This document shows positions 1 to 9,416 of a DNA stretch of 64,000 bases, piece by piece; the first letter of the stretch is position 1; each line of letters begins with the position of its first letter. A program made the translations under genes and the position numbers. This DNA comes from JAOEGB01 sp041262585 (GTDB taxonomy: Bacteria > Actinomycetota > Actinomycetes > Streptosporangiales > Streptosporangiaceae). Location: assembly GCF_041262585.1 (NCBI RefSeq), contig NZ_JBGCBZ010000005.1, positions 1 through 64,000 on the forward strand, written 5' to 3'. Below the pieces are notes generated by a model. It saw only the letters and a program-made list of their open reading frames with translations. It was not told the origin of the DNA and made no database searches.

Positions 1-108
1 CGCCTTGCTCGACACAAGTTGATCTACCAGAAGTCCCGTTCGCGTCCTCAAGGCCCTTGACTCAGCCGCAGACAGCCAAACGCAACGGCGTTGAGGCCAT
101 GAGACCTT

Positions 109-144
109 CGTGATCACACAGCATGCGCGAAGTGCATGATCACG
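109..144. repeat. 53-bp repeat family, cluster 1 (degenerate)
   Basis: A forward variant core CGTGATCACACA lies at 109-120 and a reverse core TGCATGATCACG at 133-144, separated by 12 bases. This is the same inward-facing centre seen in clusters 2 and 3, but no 53-bp-spaced outer copies are visible. It lies just downstream of the truncated SDR gene. The first 108 bases of the window hold no gene that I can support. Confidence 0.7.
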
Positions 145-159
145 TGGGTTTGGGCGGGG

Positions 160-732
160 TTACCAAGGCAAGGGGCCGTCGTCCCCGAGGAACGCCCCGG
201 TGGGGCCGTCCGCGTCCAGGAGGGCCAGCCGTACGGCTATCGCGGCGCCCTGCTCCGCCGTCCGGAAGCCGGAGTGGGCGTTGAGGTCCGTGGCGCAGTA
301 TCCGGGATTGCACGCGTTGATCTTCATATCCGTGAACTCCTTGGCGTAGCACACGGTGACCATGTTGAGCGCGGTCTTGGACGACTGGTAGGCGATCCCG
401 TTGAGCCCGTAGAAGGGGCTTTCGGGGTTGGAAGCCAGCTCCAGCGAGCCCAGCTCGCTCGACACGTTCACGATCCTGGCGGCGGGTGACCTGCGCAGCA
501 GGGGCAGCATGGCGTTGGTCACCGCGATGACGCCGAAGACGTTCGTCTCGTAGACGGTCCGTGTCATGTCGAGCGGTGTCTGGCTCGGCGTCGAGCCGCC
601 CTGCGCGATGCCGGCGTTGTTGACGAGGATGTCGAGCGTGCCGTACTCCTCCTCGATCCGCTTGGCGGCGGCCACCGACTCGGGCGAGGTCACGTCGATC
701 TGGACGAACCGGGCGCCCAGGCGGGCGGCGGC
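160..732 (-). pseudogene. SDR-family oxidoreductase, N-terminally truncated
   Basis: The C-terminal two thirds of a classical short-chain dehydrogenase/reductase. It keeps the NNAG motif, the catalytic Ser in VNVSSELGS and the YxxxK pair in AYQSSKTAL, followed by a normal C-terminus ending FLGDDGPLPW. Homology starts near AARLGARFVQIDV. The first ~60 residues, with the TGxxxGxG dinucleotide-binding loop, are absent. An open frame happens to continue to an ATG at 948, but that extension is antisense to the MmyB relic and does not look like SDR. Without the Rossmann glycine motif the product should not bind NAD(P). It abuts the 5'-truncated MmyB gene head to head, so one deletion probably removed both promoters and both 5' ends. 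Confidence 0.8.
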
Positions 733-1065
733 CGGTTCGCCCGGTCCGCGGTCCGGGACCTGCGCGCGGCGGCGGGGCGGTATCCCGACGACAAGGGCAT
801 CAAGGACCTGGCCGCCGAGCTGCTGGCGTGCAGCCCCGCGTTCGCGGAGCTGTGGGCGTCCCACGACGTCGAGGTCCGCAGGGACCAGCGAAAGCGGCTC
901 GTCCATCCCCTCGTCGGCCCGATAGACGTGGACTGCCAGGTGCTCCATGTGCCGGACCGCGACCAGCGGTTAGTGATCTACGCGCCGGTGCCGGGCTCGC
1001 GCTCGCAGGAGTCCCTCCGGAGGCTCAAGGCCCTCAGCGCCTATCGCTCACCGTCCGGTGGGTGA
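733..1065 (+). pseudogene. MmyB-like XRE regulator, C-terminal remnant
   Basis: An open frame with no recognisable start encodes the C-terminal ligand-binding-like half of an MmyB-family regulator. Recognisable pieces are VRDLRAAAGRYPDDKGI, LACSPAFAELWASHDV, KRLVHPLVGPIDVD and RLVIYAPVPGSRSQESL. The N-terminal helix-turn-helix is missing, and the frame begins at the junction with the SDR relic. MmyB-like regulators are, to my knowledge, often adjacent to SDR genes in actinomycetes, so this was probably a divergent regulator/target pair. The 3' end overlaps the sensor kinase stop by about 25 bp. Confidence 0.75.
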
Positions 1066-2186
1066 CAGGGGATGCGGGCGGTCAGCGCGAAGCCTCCCTC
1101 CGGCGTCGGCCCTGAGGTGAGCCAGCCCCCGATGAGGTTGACCCGCTCCTTGAGGCCGACCAGCCCGTAACCCGACCCGATCCGGGGAGCGGCGGGGTAC
1201 GGCCGGAGCCGCCCTTCGGCGCTGTTCACCACCGCGACCGTCACCACGTCGTCGCGGGCCTCGCAGGTGATCCGCACCTCGGACGCGGGAGCGTGCTTGC
1301 GCACGTTGTTGAGCCCTTCCTGGACCACCCGGTAGCAGGCGTGCGCGGCTTCCCTGGCGACCGTCCCCTCGGGGACGTCGAGATGGAGGCCGCACTTGAG
1401 GCCGGTCGCGTTGCCCTCCGCCACGAGCTGCGGGATCGCCTCCAGCCCTTCGGCGGAGGGGGGCATGTCCCTGCGGCGCAGCACCGTAAGCACCTCGCGG
1501 AGCTCCGTCAGCGCCCGCACGCCCTTGTCCTCGATGCTCCTGGCGAGCCGCCGGATCTCGCCCAGGTCCTGGGTGTCCTGGATGAGGCCCGCGTTGAGCA
1601 CCATGACGGTGACGGCGTGCGTCACGGTGTCGTGCATCTCCCCCGCGATACGGCGGCGCTCCCGCGACGCGGCCTGCTCCTCGCGTTGCCACACCCCCGC
1701 CAGCGTCGTGCGGCACCCCCGCACCCATGTCCCGATCAGCGCGGGCAGGTAGACCAGCGTGACGGCGCGCACGGCGCTGAGGACGAGGAGGCGGTCCGGG
1801 CCCGGGTTCAGGTGATCGAGCACGATGTAGACCGCGGTCATGACGGCCGCGGTCAGCCGCCACCGGCGGGCGGTGTCCTCGGCCGTCATCGAGTAGGCGG
1901 CGACGGTGACCGCCACTCCCTGGCCGGTGAGGGCGAGACAGAGGAGCGAGGCGACGATCGAGGGCCATGCCGTGCGCCGCCGTACCAGCATGCTGAGGGC
2001 CGCGGCGACCGCGGACAGGACCGCGCCCCAGACAGCGACCCAGGGCGGCACGGGCCACCAGGAGAGAAGCCCGGAGAACGGCCGGCCCGTCAGCGCCGGC
2101 GGGATGGCATAGGCGAGCACGGCGCAGGCGAGCAGCGCGTCGACGATCACCGGCCGCTCGGCGAACCGGGCCCGCATCTCCCCCAT
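1041..2186 (-). CDS. NarL-type sensor histidine kinase, orphan
   Basis: A membrane sensor kinase of the HisKA_3/HATPase_c type. The N-terminal half has about five hydrophobic segments (from VDALLACAVLAYAIPPAL to TLVYLPALIGTWV) and little extracytoplasmic sequence. The phospho-acceptor box is RRRIAGEMHDTVTHAV, and the ATPase domain has VVQEGLNNVRKHA (N box) and GYGLVGLKERV (G box). The start at 2186 drops 25 upstream residues of poor character; ATG at 2177 is an alternative. Such kinases normally lie beside a NarL/LuxR response regulator, but none is present here. The kinase's downstream side runs straight into the truncated MmyB gene, so the partner may have been lost in the same rearrangement. 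Confidence 0.85.
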   Translation of the reverse strand: MGEMRARFAERPVIVDALLACAVLAYAIPPALTGRPFSGLLSWWPVPPWVAVWGAVLSAVAAALSMLVRRRTAWPSIVASLLCLALTGQGVAVTVAAYSMTAEDTARRWRLTAAVMTAVYIVLDHLNPGPDRLLVLSAVRAVTLVYLPALIGTWVRGCRTTLAGVWQREEQAASRERRRIAGEMHDTVTHAVTVMVLNAGLIQDTQDLGEIRRLARSIEDKGVRALTELREVLTVLRRRDMPPSAEGLEAIPQLVAEGNATGLKCGLHLDVPEGTVAREAAHACYRVVQEGLNNVRKHAPASEVRITCEARDDVVTVAVVNSAEGRLRPYPAAPRIGSGYGLVGLKERVNLIGGWLTSGPTPEGGFALTARIPCHPPDGER

Positions 2187-2287
2187 GAGACCTAGTCTGT
2201 GGCTTTGACCTGGCACTTCTCGCACCGCCACGCCCATGCGCCCGCGCGTCGGTCCGAACACCCCGATCGCTTCGGCAGGATAGGGGG

Positions 2288-4789
2288 GTGAGCGAAAGCA
2301 TGAGCCTCATCCGGCACCTCCCCACTGACTCCGAGCCCGACTCGCTGTTCGAGGCGTTCGTGGCCTGGAACTCCGAGCGGGGGCTCACGCTGTACCCGGC
2401 GCAGGAGGAGGCGCTGATCGAGGTCGTCTCCGGCAACAACGTCATCCTTTCGACGCCAACGGGCTCGGGGAAGAGCCTCGTCGCCGCCGGCGCGCACTTC
2501 GCGGCGCTGGCCAGAGATGAGGTGAGCTTCTACACCGCCCCCATCAAGGCCCTGGTGTCGGAGAAGTTCTTCGACCTGTGCTCGATCTTCGGCACGGAGA
2601 ACGTCGGCATGATGACCGGCGACGCCTCGGTCAACTCGGACGCGCCGATCATCTGCTGCACCGCCGAGATCCTCGCCCAGATCGCCCTGCGGGACGGCGC
2701 GGACGCCGACGTCGGCACCGTGATCATGGACGAGTTCCACTTCTACGCCGAGCCCGACCGCGGGTGGGCGTGGCAGGTGCCGCTGCTGGAGCTACCGCAG
2801 GCCCAGTTCGTGCTGATGTCGGCGACGCTCGGCGACGTCGAGCGCTTCGAGAAGGACCTGACCCGCCGGACGGGCCGCCAGACGGCGGTGGTCAAGAACG
2901 CCGAGCGGCCGGTGCCGCTGATCTACTCCTACCGGGTGACGCCGCTGCACGAGACGCTGGAGGAGCTGCTGTCCACCCAGCAGGCGCCGGTCTACGTGGT
3001 CCACTTCACCCAGGCGGCCGCGATGGAGCGGGCCCAGGCTCTGATGAGCATCAATATGGCCTCCAAGGCCGAGAAGGAGGCCATCGCCTCCCTCATCGGG
3101 AACTTCCGGTTCACCACGCGGTTCGGCCGGGCCCTGTCCCGGCTCGTACGGCACGGCATCGGCGTCCACCACGCCGGGATGCTGCCAAAATACCGCCGCC
3201 TGGTGGAGCGGCTGGCCCAGGCGGGGCTGCTGAAGGTCATCTGCGGGACGGACACGCTCGGCGTCGGGGTCAACGTCCCGATCCGCACGGTGCTGTTCAC
3301 GGCGCTGTCGAAGTTCGACGGCAACCGGGTGCGGCGGCTGCGCGCCCGGGAGTTCCACCAGATCGCGGGCCGGGCGGGGCGGGCGGGCTTCGACACGGTC
3401 GGCTACGTCGTCTGCCAGGCGCCCGACCACGTCATCGAGAACGAGCGGGCCCTGGCCAAGATCGGAGACGATCCCAAGAGGCGCCGCGGCTACGCCCGCA
3501 AGAAGCCGCCGGAGGGCTTCGTCGGCTGGAGCGAGGACACGTTCGAGAAGCTGCAGACGGCCGAGCCGGAGCCGCTGACCTCCCGGTTCAAGGTCAGCAA
3601 CGCCATGCTTCTGTCGATCATCAACCGGCCCGGCGACTGCTTCCAGGCGATGAAGCGGCTGCTCACCGACAACCACGAGGACCGCAAGGCCCAGCGCCGG
3701 CACATCAGCCACGCGATCGCGATCTACCGGTCGCTGCTCGCCGGAGGGATCGTCGAGACACTCAAGGAGCCCGACGAGCACGGCCGCAGGGCGCGGCTGA
3801 CCGTGGACCTCCAGGAGGACTTCGCGCTCAACCAGGCGCTGTCCACGTTCGCCCTCGCCACGTTCGAGCTGCTCAACCCGGAGTCCCCGACGTACGCGCT
3901 GGACATCGTCTCGATCGTCGAGTCGACGCTCGACGACCCCCGGCAGATCCTGCACGCCCAGCTCAACAAGGCGCGCGGCGAGGCCGTCGCGCAGATGAAG
4001 GCCGACGGGATCGAGTACGAGGAGCGGATGGAGCTTCTCGCCGAGGTGACGTACCCGATGCCGCTGGCCGATCTGCTGTTCGGGGCGTACGAGACCTACC
4101 GGCAGGGGCACCCGTGGGTCGGCGACCACGTCGTGAGCCCCAAGACCATCGTCCGCGACATGTACGAGCGGGCCATGACCTTCACCGAGTACATCCAGTT
4201 CTACGAGCTGGCCCGCTCTGAGGGCACGGTGCTGCGCTACCTGGCCGACGCGTACCGCACGCTGTCCAAGACGGTCCCCGAGCATCTCAAGAGCGACGAC
4301 CTGATCGACCTCATCGAATGGCTCGGCGAGCTGGTCCGCCAGGTCGACTCCAGCCTGATCGACGAGTGGGAGAAGCTGGCCAACCCGTCCGAGGCCCTGG
4401 AGTCCCGCGACGAGCTGGAGACCCGCATCCGGCCGGTCACCGCCAATGCCCGCGCCTTCCGGGTGCTCGTCCGCAACGCGATGTTCCGCATGGTGGAGCT
4501 GGCCGCCCTCGACCGCGAGGAGGAGCTGGTCGAGCTCTACCCGGACGTGGACTGGGCCGCCGCCCTCGACGCGTACTACGACGAGCACGAGGAGATCGGC
4601 ACCGGCCCCGCCGCCCGCGGCCCCGCGCTCCTGCTCATCGAGGAGGAGAAGGAGCTGTGGCGGGTCCGCCAGGTCATCGACGACCCGGCCGGCGACCACG
4701 ACTGGGGGATCGGCGCCGAGGTCGACCTGGCCGCCTCCGACGAGGAGGGCACCGCCGTCCTCCACGTCACGGCCTTCAACCGTCTCTAG
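2288..4789 (+). CDS. DEAD/DEAH-box RNA helicase, DUF3516 family
   Basis: A superfamily 2 helicase of 833 residues, the usual length for this actinobacterial family. The Walker A motif is STPTGSGKS (about residues 55-63), followed by IMDEFHFY (a DEFH motif II), SATLGDVE (motif III), HHAGMLPKYR, and a helicase C-terminal domain ending in HQIAGRAGRAGF (motif VI). The region after about residue 400 fits the DUF3516 C-terminal domain. It probably unwinds RNA in the cytoplasm; no substrate can be inferred. GTG 2288 abuts a G-rich site; ATG 2300 is an equally plausible start. It is convergent with the dihydrouridine synthase, and the two stops share one CTAG (4786-4789). Confidence 0.93.
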   Translation: MSESMSLIRHLPTDSEPDSLFEAFVAWNSERGLTLYPAQEEALIEVVSGNNVILSTPTGSGKSLVAAGAHFAALARDEVSFYTAPIKALVSEKFFDLCSIFGTENVGMMTGDASVNSDAPIICCTAEILAQIALRDGADADVGTVIMDEFHFYAEPDRGWAWQVPLLELPQAQFVLMSATLGDVERFEKDLTRRTGRQTAVVKNAERPVPLIYSYRVTPLHETLEELLSTQQAPVYVVHFTQAAAMERAQALMSINMASKAEKEAIASLIGNFRFTTRFGRALSRLVRHGIGVHHAGMLPKYRRLVERLAQAGLLKVICGTDTLGVGVNVPIRTVLFTALSKFDGNRVRRLRAREFHQIAGRAGRAGFDTVGYVVCQAPDHVIENERALAKIGDDPKRRRGYARKKPPEGFVGWSEDTFEKLQTAEPEPLTSRFKVSNAMLLSIINRPGDCFQAMKRLLTDNHEDRKAQRRHISHAIAIYRSLLAGGIVETLKEPDEHGRRARLTVDLQEDFALNQALSTFALATFELLNPESPTYALDIVSIVESTLDDPRQILHAQLNKARGEAVAQMKADGIEYEERMELLAEVTYPMPLADLLFGAYETYRQGHPWVGDHVVSPKTIVRDMYERAMTFTEYIQFYELARSEGTVLRYLADAYRTLSKTVPEHLKSDDLIDLIEWLGELVRQVDSSLIDEWEKLANPSEALESRDELETRIRPVTANARAFRVLVRNAMFRMVELAALDREEELVELYPDVDWAAALDAYYDEHEEIGTGPAARGPALLLIEEEKELWRVRQVIDDPAGDHDWGIGAEVDLAASDEEGTAVLHVTAFNRL

Positions 4790-5937
4790 CCGCCGGAGGT
4801 CGGATCCTCCGCGTCGAGGGCGGCCATCTCGTCCGGGTCGTCCAGCCAGCCGTGCGGCAGGGCGACCTTCGAGCGCTCACCGCTCTTGCCGCGCGGGCCG
4901 TCGGCCTCGGCGGGCCACGGCTGGTCCTGGTCCAGCTCCGCGACACGCTCGCGGAGATCGGCCAGGCTCGTGACGGTGGTGAGGGCCCGCCGGGTCTCCG
5001 CGCCGATCACGAACCCCTTCAGGTACCACCCCACGTGCTTGCGGAAGTCGGCCAGGCCGTGCGGCTCGCTCCCGATGACCTCGCACAGCAGCTCGGCATG
5101 GCGGACCATCATCGCGCTCACCTCGCCCAGGGAGGGCCTGGTCCGCTCCGCCGTACCCTCGAAGGCCAGGTCCAGGTCGCGGAACAGCCAGGGACGGCCC
5201 AGGCATCCCCGGCCGATGACGACGCCGTCGCAGCCGGTCTCCGCGACCATGCGGAGCGCGTCGTCGGCGCTCCAGATGTCGCCGTTGCCGAGCACCGGGA
5301 TCTCCGGCACGGCGTCCCTGAGCCGCTTGATCGCGTCCCAGTCGGCGGTGCCCCCGTAGTGCTGCATGGCCGTGCGCGCGTGCAGGGCGACGGCGGCGAC
5401 GCCCTCCTCGACGGCGATCCGGCCCGCGTCCAGGTACGTCAAATGGTCGTCGTCGATGCCCTTGCGCATCTTCATCGTCACCGGCAGCGGCCCGGCGTTC
5501 CGGACGGTCTCCCGGAGGATCGCGCGCAGCAGGTTCCGCTTGTACGGCAGAGCCGACCCGCCGCCCCTCCTGGTGACCTTGGGCACCGGGCAGCCGAAGT
5601 TGAGGTCGATGTGGTCGGCCAGGTCCTCTTCGGCGATCATCCTGGCCGCCTTGCCGATGATGACGGGATCGACCCCGTAGAGCTGGATGCTCCGCGGCGT
5701 CTCCTCCACGCCGAAGCGGATCATCTGGAAGGTCAGCGGCACCCGCTCCACCAGCGCCCTGGAGGTGATCATCTCGGAGACGAACAGCCCGCCGCCCTGC
5801 TCCCGGCACAGCCTGCGGAAACCGATGTTGGTGATGCCCGCCATCGGCGCGAGCACCACAGGGGGCCAGACCTCGTACGTCCCGATTTTCACCTGCCCAT
5901 TTTCGCCTGCCGCGGGGCATGAGCCGTACAAGATCAT
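4786..5937 (-). CDS. dusB: tRNA-dihydrouridine synthase
   Basis: An FMN-dependent enzyme reducing uridine to dihydrouridine in tRNA D-loops. It is a TIM barrel starting with VVLAPMAGITNIGFRRLC, with the catalytic cysteine in LNFGCPVPKVTRRGGGSAL, the phosphate-binding NGDIWSADDA and GCDGVVIGRGCLGRPW. At up to 383 residues it has the normal length. The first 15 residues before VKIGTYEVWPP are not family-like, so GTG at 5892 is a reasonable alternative start. It is divergent from the ACT-domain gene, with under 50 bp between them if the long start is used. Confidence 0.93.
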   Translation of the reverse strand: MILYGSCPAAGENGQVKIGTYEVWPPVVLAPMAGITNIGFRRLCREQGGGLFVSEMITSRALVERVPLTFQMIRFGVEETPRSIQLYGVDPVIIGKAARMIAEEDLADHIDLNFGCPVPKVTRRGGGSALPYKRNLLRAILRETVRNAGPLPVTMKMRKGIDDDHLTYLDAGRIAVEEGVAAVALHARTAMQHYGGTADWDAIKRLRDAVPEIPVLGNGDIWSADDALRMVAETGCDGVVIGRGCLGRPWLFRDLDLAFEGTAERTRPSLGEVSAMMVRHAELLCEVIGSEPHGLADFRKHVGWYLKGFVIGAETRRALTTVTSLADLRERVAELDQDQPWPAEADGPRGKSGERSKVALPHGWLDDPDEMAALDAEDPTSGG

Positions 5938-5984
5938 GGACGTGGGGCTTTTGTCCGGTTACTCTAGCGCTCGGGGAGGTAACC

Positions 5985-6647
5985 ATGCTGCTGCGGCTGA
6001 GAATCGCCTTGCCGGACCGTCCAGGGTCGCTTGGCCAGGTCACCCGCGCGCTCGGGTCAGCCGGGGCGGACATCACCCAGGTCATCGTCCTCGACCGGGG
6101 CGACGGGCGGGCGCTGGACGACTTCACCGTCTACTGGCCGGACGCGGCTCCCCGGGAGTATCTCGTCCACGCCCTGGAGAGCGTCGAGGGCGTCCGGATC
6201 GACGGGATCTGGGCCACCAGGGAGGCACCCGGCACCTACCCCGAGCTGGAGATCCTCAAGTTCCTCACCACGGCGGGCGACCGCGCCCTCGCCACGCTCA
6301 TCGACTCCATGCCGGTGCTGTTCAGCGCCGACTGGGCGGCCGCCGCGACCGAGAAGCTCCCCCGATCGGTGGTCTATTCGAGCTGGCGGGCGCCGGCCGA
6401 CGTCCCGCTCCCCGACGACACGCCGGCCCGCCCGACCGCTGGGACGCTCCCGTCCGGCCTGCACGTGATCACCGCTCCGCTGCCCCCACTGGCGCTGTCG
6501 ATCATGCTGGCGAGGGCCGAGGGCCCCGGCTTCCATCGCAACGAGGTGCACCGGCTCACCCGCATTCTGGAGATCTTCCTGATGCTGCCCGCGATCGAAC
6601 GCGGGGCCGACCGGGCCTTCAGGAAGATGTCGGCCCAGCGGTTATGA
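5985..6647 (+). CDS. ACT-domain amino-acid-binding protein
   Basis: A 220-residue cytoplasmic protein with an N-terminal ACT domain (about residues 1-70: LLRLRIALPDRPGSLGQV, then GADITQVIVLDRGDG), the fold used to sense small ligands such as amino acids. The rest is a conserved actinobacterial extension without catalytic motifs that I recognise. The start was chosen because GGGGAGG lies 7 bases before this ATG and the ACT domain begins there. It stands alone upstream of tRNA-Gly. The regulatory target is unknown. Confidence 0.85.
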   Translation: MLLRLRIALPDRPGSLGQVTRALGSAGADITQVIVLDRGDGRALDDFTVYWPDAAPREYLVHALESVEGVRIDGIWATREAPGTYPELEILKFLTTAGDRALATLIDSMPVLFSADWAAAATEKLPRSVVYSSWRAPADVPLPDDTPARPTAGTLPSGLHVITAPLPPLALSIMLARAEGPGFHRNEVHRLTRILEIFLMLPAIERGADRAFRKMSAQRL

Positions 6648-6701
6648 GTACGCACTGGTGCCAAAAACCCGATACAGTGACGACGTCGCCGTGAGGCGGA
6701 C

Positions 6702-6773
6702 GCGGAAGTGGCTCAGTGGTAGAGCATCACCTTGCCAAGGTGAGGGTCGCGGGTTCGAATCCCGTCTTCCGCT
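6702..6773 (+). tRNA. tRNA-Gly(GCC), copy 1
   Basis: A full cloverleaf. The acceptor arms are GCGGAAG (6702-6708) and CTTCCGC (6766-6772), the anticodon stem flanks TTGCCAA with GCC at 6734-6736, and the T-arm contains GGTTCGAATCC. No CCA is encoded. It is identical to the copy at 37620-37691. Confidence 0.97.
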
Positions 6774-6803
6774 CCGAGAGGTCTGAGTGCCGGGGCCTCG
6801 CTC

Positions 6804-6874
6804 GGTGGAGTGGCCGAGAGGCGAGGCAGCGGCCTGCAAAGCCGCGTACACGGGTTCAAATCCCGTCTCCACCT
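6804..6874 (+). tRNA. tRNA-Cys(GCA), copy 1
   Basis: The acceptor arms are GGTGGAG (6804-6810) and CTCCACC (6867-6873), with anticodon GCA at 6836-6838 and T-arm GGGTTCAAATCCC. It lies 30 bp after tRNA-Gly, so they are likely co-transcribed. It is identical to the copy at 37471-37541. Confidence 0.97.
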
Positions 6875-6885
6875 CCAATGCGAAG

Positions 6886-6919
6886 ATCGCCCCACGAGGA
6901 GATTTCCTCGTGGGGCGAT
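6886..6919 (+). terminator. Strong hairpin after the tRNA pair
   Basis: A perfect 15-bp stem (6886-6900 with 6905-6919) around a 4-base GATT loop, 11 bp after tRNA-Cys. It has no T-run, as is common for actinomycete terminators. It also lies downstream of the convergent polyglutamine gene and may serve both. Confidence 0.8.
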
Positions 6920-6962
6920 GGTCTGTCTCGGGGTTCGATCCGGCGCTATAGCTGTCTCACTG

Positions 6963-7352
<390 letters not shown>

Positions 7353-7656
7353 GCGAGATCACTCCGTATGGCGATGATCATGCCCTGGCGATGCCTGGGC
7401 TTACGGAGCGTCGGAACGAACGGTCCCCGGGATGACGCCTAATCGGCGTTCAGACCTACTCAACACGCTAGGTGCCGGGAAAAGGTGCGGTCACCCCAGG
7501 GAAGCAAAGCCTGAGTTCATGATTTTTGCCCCGCAACACGGGCGAGGGTCATGAGGGGCCGCCGTCACGGACCAGTGGTTCAAGTGGCGATAGAGTGAAC
7601 ACCGCGCCGCCGGGGCGCTGGGTCCGGGCGGCGGCTCGTTCCCACAGGAGGTCCCC
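7353..7656. other. Divergent intergenic region, no gene seen
   Basis: About 300 bp between the polyglutamine gene (minus) and the DUF5302 gene (plus). It should hold both promoters, but I see no convincing -35/-10 pair, operator or repeat. Confidence 0.5.
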
Positions 7657-7899
7657 ATGGCTGACACCGAGCCGGAAACCGCGGCCGAGGCGGAGTCCCC
7701 AGTCGAGGCGGAAGCCACAGTCGAGGCGGAAGCCCCCGAGGACGAGCTGAAGCGCAAGTTCCGCGAGGCTCTGGACCGCAAGCGGCGCACGCAGGCCGAG
7801 GCGAACGCGGGCGGGCAGGGCAAGGGTTCCGCGAAGATCCACGGCGCACAGGGCGCGGCCGGCGGCCGCCGCTCGTTCCGCCGCAAGAGCGGCGGCTGA
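7657..7899 (+). CDS. DUF5302 small acidic/basic protein
   Basis: An 80-residue protein of the actinobacterial DUF5302 type. It has an acidic Ala/Glu/Val repeat N-terminus (about residues 2-28), then the conserved core DELKRKFREALDRKR and a basic Gly/Arg tail ending RRSFRRKSGG. A strong AGGAGG lies 6 bases before the ATG. No catalytic or membrane features are present. The charge split suggests a nucleic-acid- or protein-binding role, which is inference only. Confidence 0.8.
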   Translation: MADTEPETAAEAESPVEAEATVEAEAPEDELKRKFREALDRKRRTQAEANAGGQGKGSAKIHGAQGAAGGRRSFRRKSGG

Positions 7900-7998
7900 C
7901 GCCGCACCCCGGGAGTCCGCGCGGGAAGACCTTCTCAACGAACTCCGCCGAGCGCACACTGGAAAGAGACATGGTGGGCGATTCTGGTGGAGTGACTC

Positions 7999-8676
7999 GT
8001 GCACGGTGACATACCTCCAGCGATGCCGGTGCTGTCACGCGGTAAGCACCGCAATTCCAGCAAGGGCGCGTGCTTCATGGAGTTCGCGTCGTACCTCGCG
8101 GGTGAACGGTGGAGCGACCACCCGTCGTGCACCCACCCGCTGCTGGCCGGGCTCGCACGCCTGGTCAACGACCACACCTCGGACGCGGCCCGGCCGCGCC
8201 TCGCCGAGCTCATCCCCTCGGTAATCGGGCTCACCGGCGACGACCCGCGGCTGGACGCCCGGATCGCCCTGCGCTGCGCGACGATGGCGCTGCCGGTCGT
8301 GGCGCACGAACGGCAGCTCGCCATGGCGGTGTCGATCCTCTCGGCCGAGCACGTGCTCGCCGAACTGGAGGGACGGCCTCCCGGCAGCCTGGAAGACCGC
8401 AGCCGCCGGGCGCTGGAGCAGGTGCCCGACGCGACGCGGTGGGCGTACGCGTTCCGGCGCGGCGTCCGGATCTCGGCCAAGGGCTTCCGCCGGTACGCCG
8501 CGCCGAACGCGGTGCAGCTCGCGGTCCGCGGGATCGCCCAGGCCTGCGTCGCCGACCCGGACCCGCTGCTGCGCGACCTGCTCGCGGAGACGATCGCCGA
8601 CTGCTCGGCCCTGGTCCGCCCGCAGCCGGTCGACCCGGCCCGCTGGGCGGACGCCTGCCGCCTCACGATCCGCTGA
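7999..8676 (+). CDS. Conserved actinobacterial protein, unknown function
   Basis: A 225-residue soluble protein that resembles conserved actinomycete hypotheticals. The N-terminal signature is GKHRNSSKGACFMEFASYL, followed by GERWSDHPSCTHPLLA with a Cys/His pair, then a mainly alpha-helical remainder. Start GTG 7999 follows GGTGGAG at 6 bases. There are no transmembrane segments or known catalytic motifs. It is convergent with the PAP2 gene, with 8 bp between the stops. The Cys/His pattern could bind metal, but nothing else supports that. Confidence 0.75.
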   Translation: MHGDIPPAMPVLSRGKHRNSSKGACFMEFASYLAGERWSDHPSCTHPLLAGLARLVNDHTSDAARPRLAELIPSVIGLTGDDPRLDARIALRCATMALPVVAHERQLAMAVSILSAEHVLAELEGRPPGSLEDRSRRALEQVPDATRWAYAFRRGVRISAKGFRRYAAPNAVQLAVRGIAQACVADPDPLLRDLLAETIADCSALVRPQPVDPARWADACRLTIR

Positions 8677-8684
8677 TCGTCCTT

Positions 8685-9416
8685 CTACGCCGCCGTGGCG
8701 CCGTCTCGTGTCACGGGACGGATGAGTACGGCGTGGCCGACCACGATCAGGCAGAAGACCCCGAGAAGGAAGCCCCAGCCGATGTCGCTCAGGTGGTGCA
8801 TCCCCCGGTAGAGCCTCGCGAAGGGGACCGCGAGCGCCGCGCCGAGACCCAGCACCCACCAGAGGACGTTCAGAATCTTGTGGCGGTGCGTGTGAAGGGT
8901 CAGCACCAGCGCGACCCCGCAGTAGAACGCCACCGCGGCGCTCGTGTGCCCCGACGGATAGCTGGAGGTGGGGGGCGCCGGGTCGAGGTGCTTGACGTAC
9001 GGCCGGGGCCGCTGGGCGAACACGGTCGCGAGCAGGAAGATCGCGGACTGGGCGCAGACGACCGCCACGAGGAACACCGACTCCCGCCAGCGGTGGAAGG
9101 CCAGCCGGAAGAGGATCACCAGCACGGCCGTCGCCGCGATGACGATGGGGGTGTCGGACAGCATCGACATGTAGTGCGTGACGTCGTTCCAGAACGGCGT
9201 GCGGTCCTGCGCGATCTCCCGGCTGACCGCCTCGTCCCCCGCGATGAACGCGCTGTGCGCCAGGACCTTGGTGATCAGCAGCCCGACGCCGAGCGTCACG
9301 ACGGCCATCAGCGCGAGCGGCAGGAGGATCCGCCGGGCGACGTCGCCGGCGATCTCCCCCAACCCGGCGCGCCGCGCCGCGCCGCTCGCAGTCGCCTGAT
9401 CAATATCGGTGGCCAA
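8685..9416 (-). CDS. PAP2-superfamily membrane phosphatase, distal copy
   Basis: An integral membrane acid phosphatase with about six transmembrane helices. The three PAP2 motifs are visible: FAQRPRPYV (motif 1, with Gln where the first Lys is usual), YPSGHTSA (motif 2) and RLYRGMHHLSD (motif 3). Members dephosphorylate lipid phosphates such as phosphatidic acid or undecaprenyl diphosphate at the outer membrane face. It is the third gene of the BrkB/PAP2/PAP2 operon and its start overlaps the preceding PAP2 gene by 17 bp. The substrate is not predictable here. Confidence 0.88.
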   Translation of the reverse strand: MATDIDQATASGAARRAGLGEIAGDVARRILLPLALMAVVTLGVGLLITKVLAHSAFIAGDEAVSREIAQDRTPFWNDVTHYMSMLSDTPIVIAATAVLVILFRLAFHRWRESVFLVAVVCAQSAIFLLATVFAQRPRPYVKHLDPAPPTSSYPSGHTSAAVAFYCGVALVLTLHTHRHKILNVLWWVLGLGAALAVPFARLYRGMHHLSDIGWGFLLGVFCLIVVGHAVLIRPVTRDGATAA

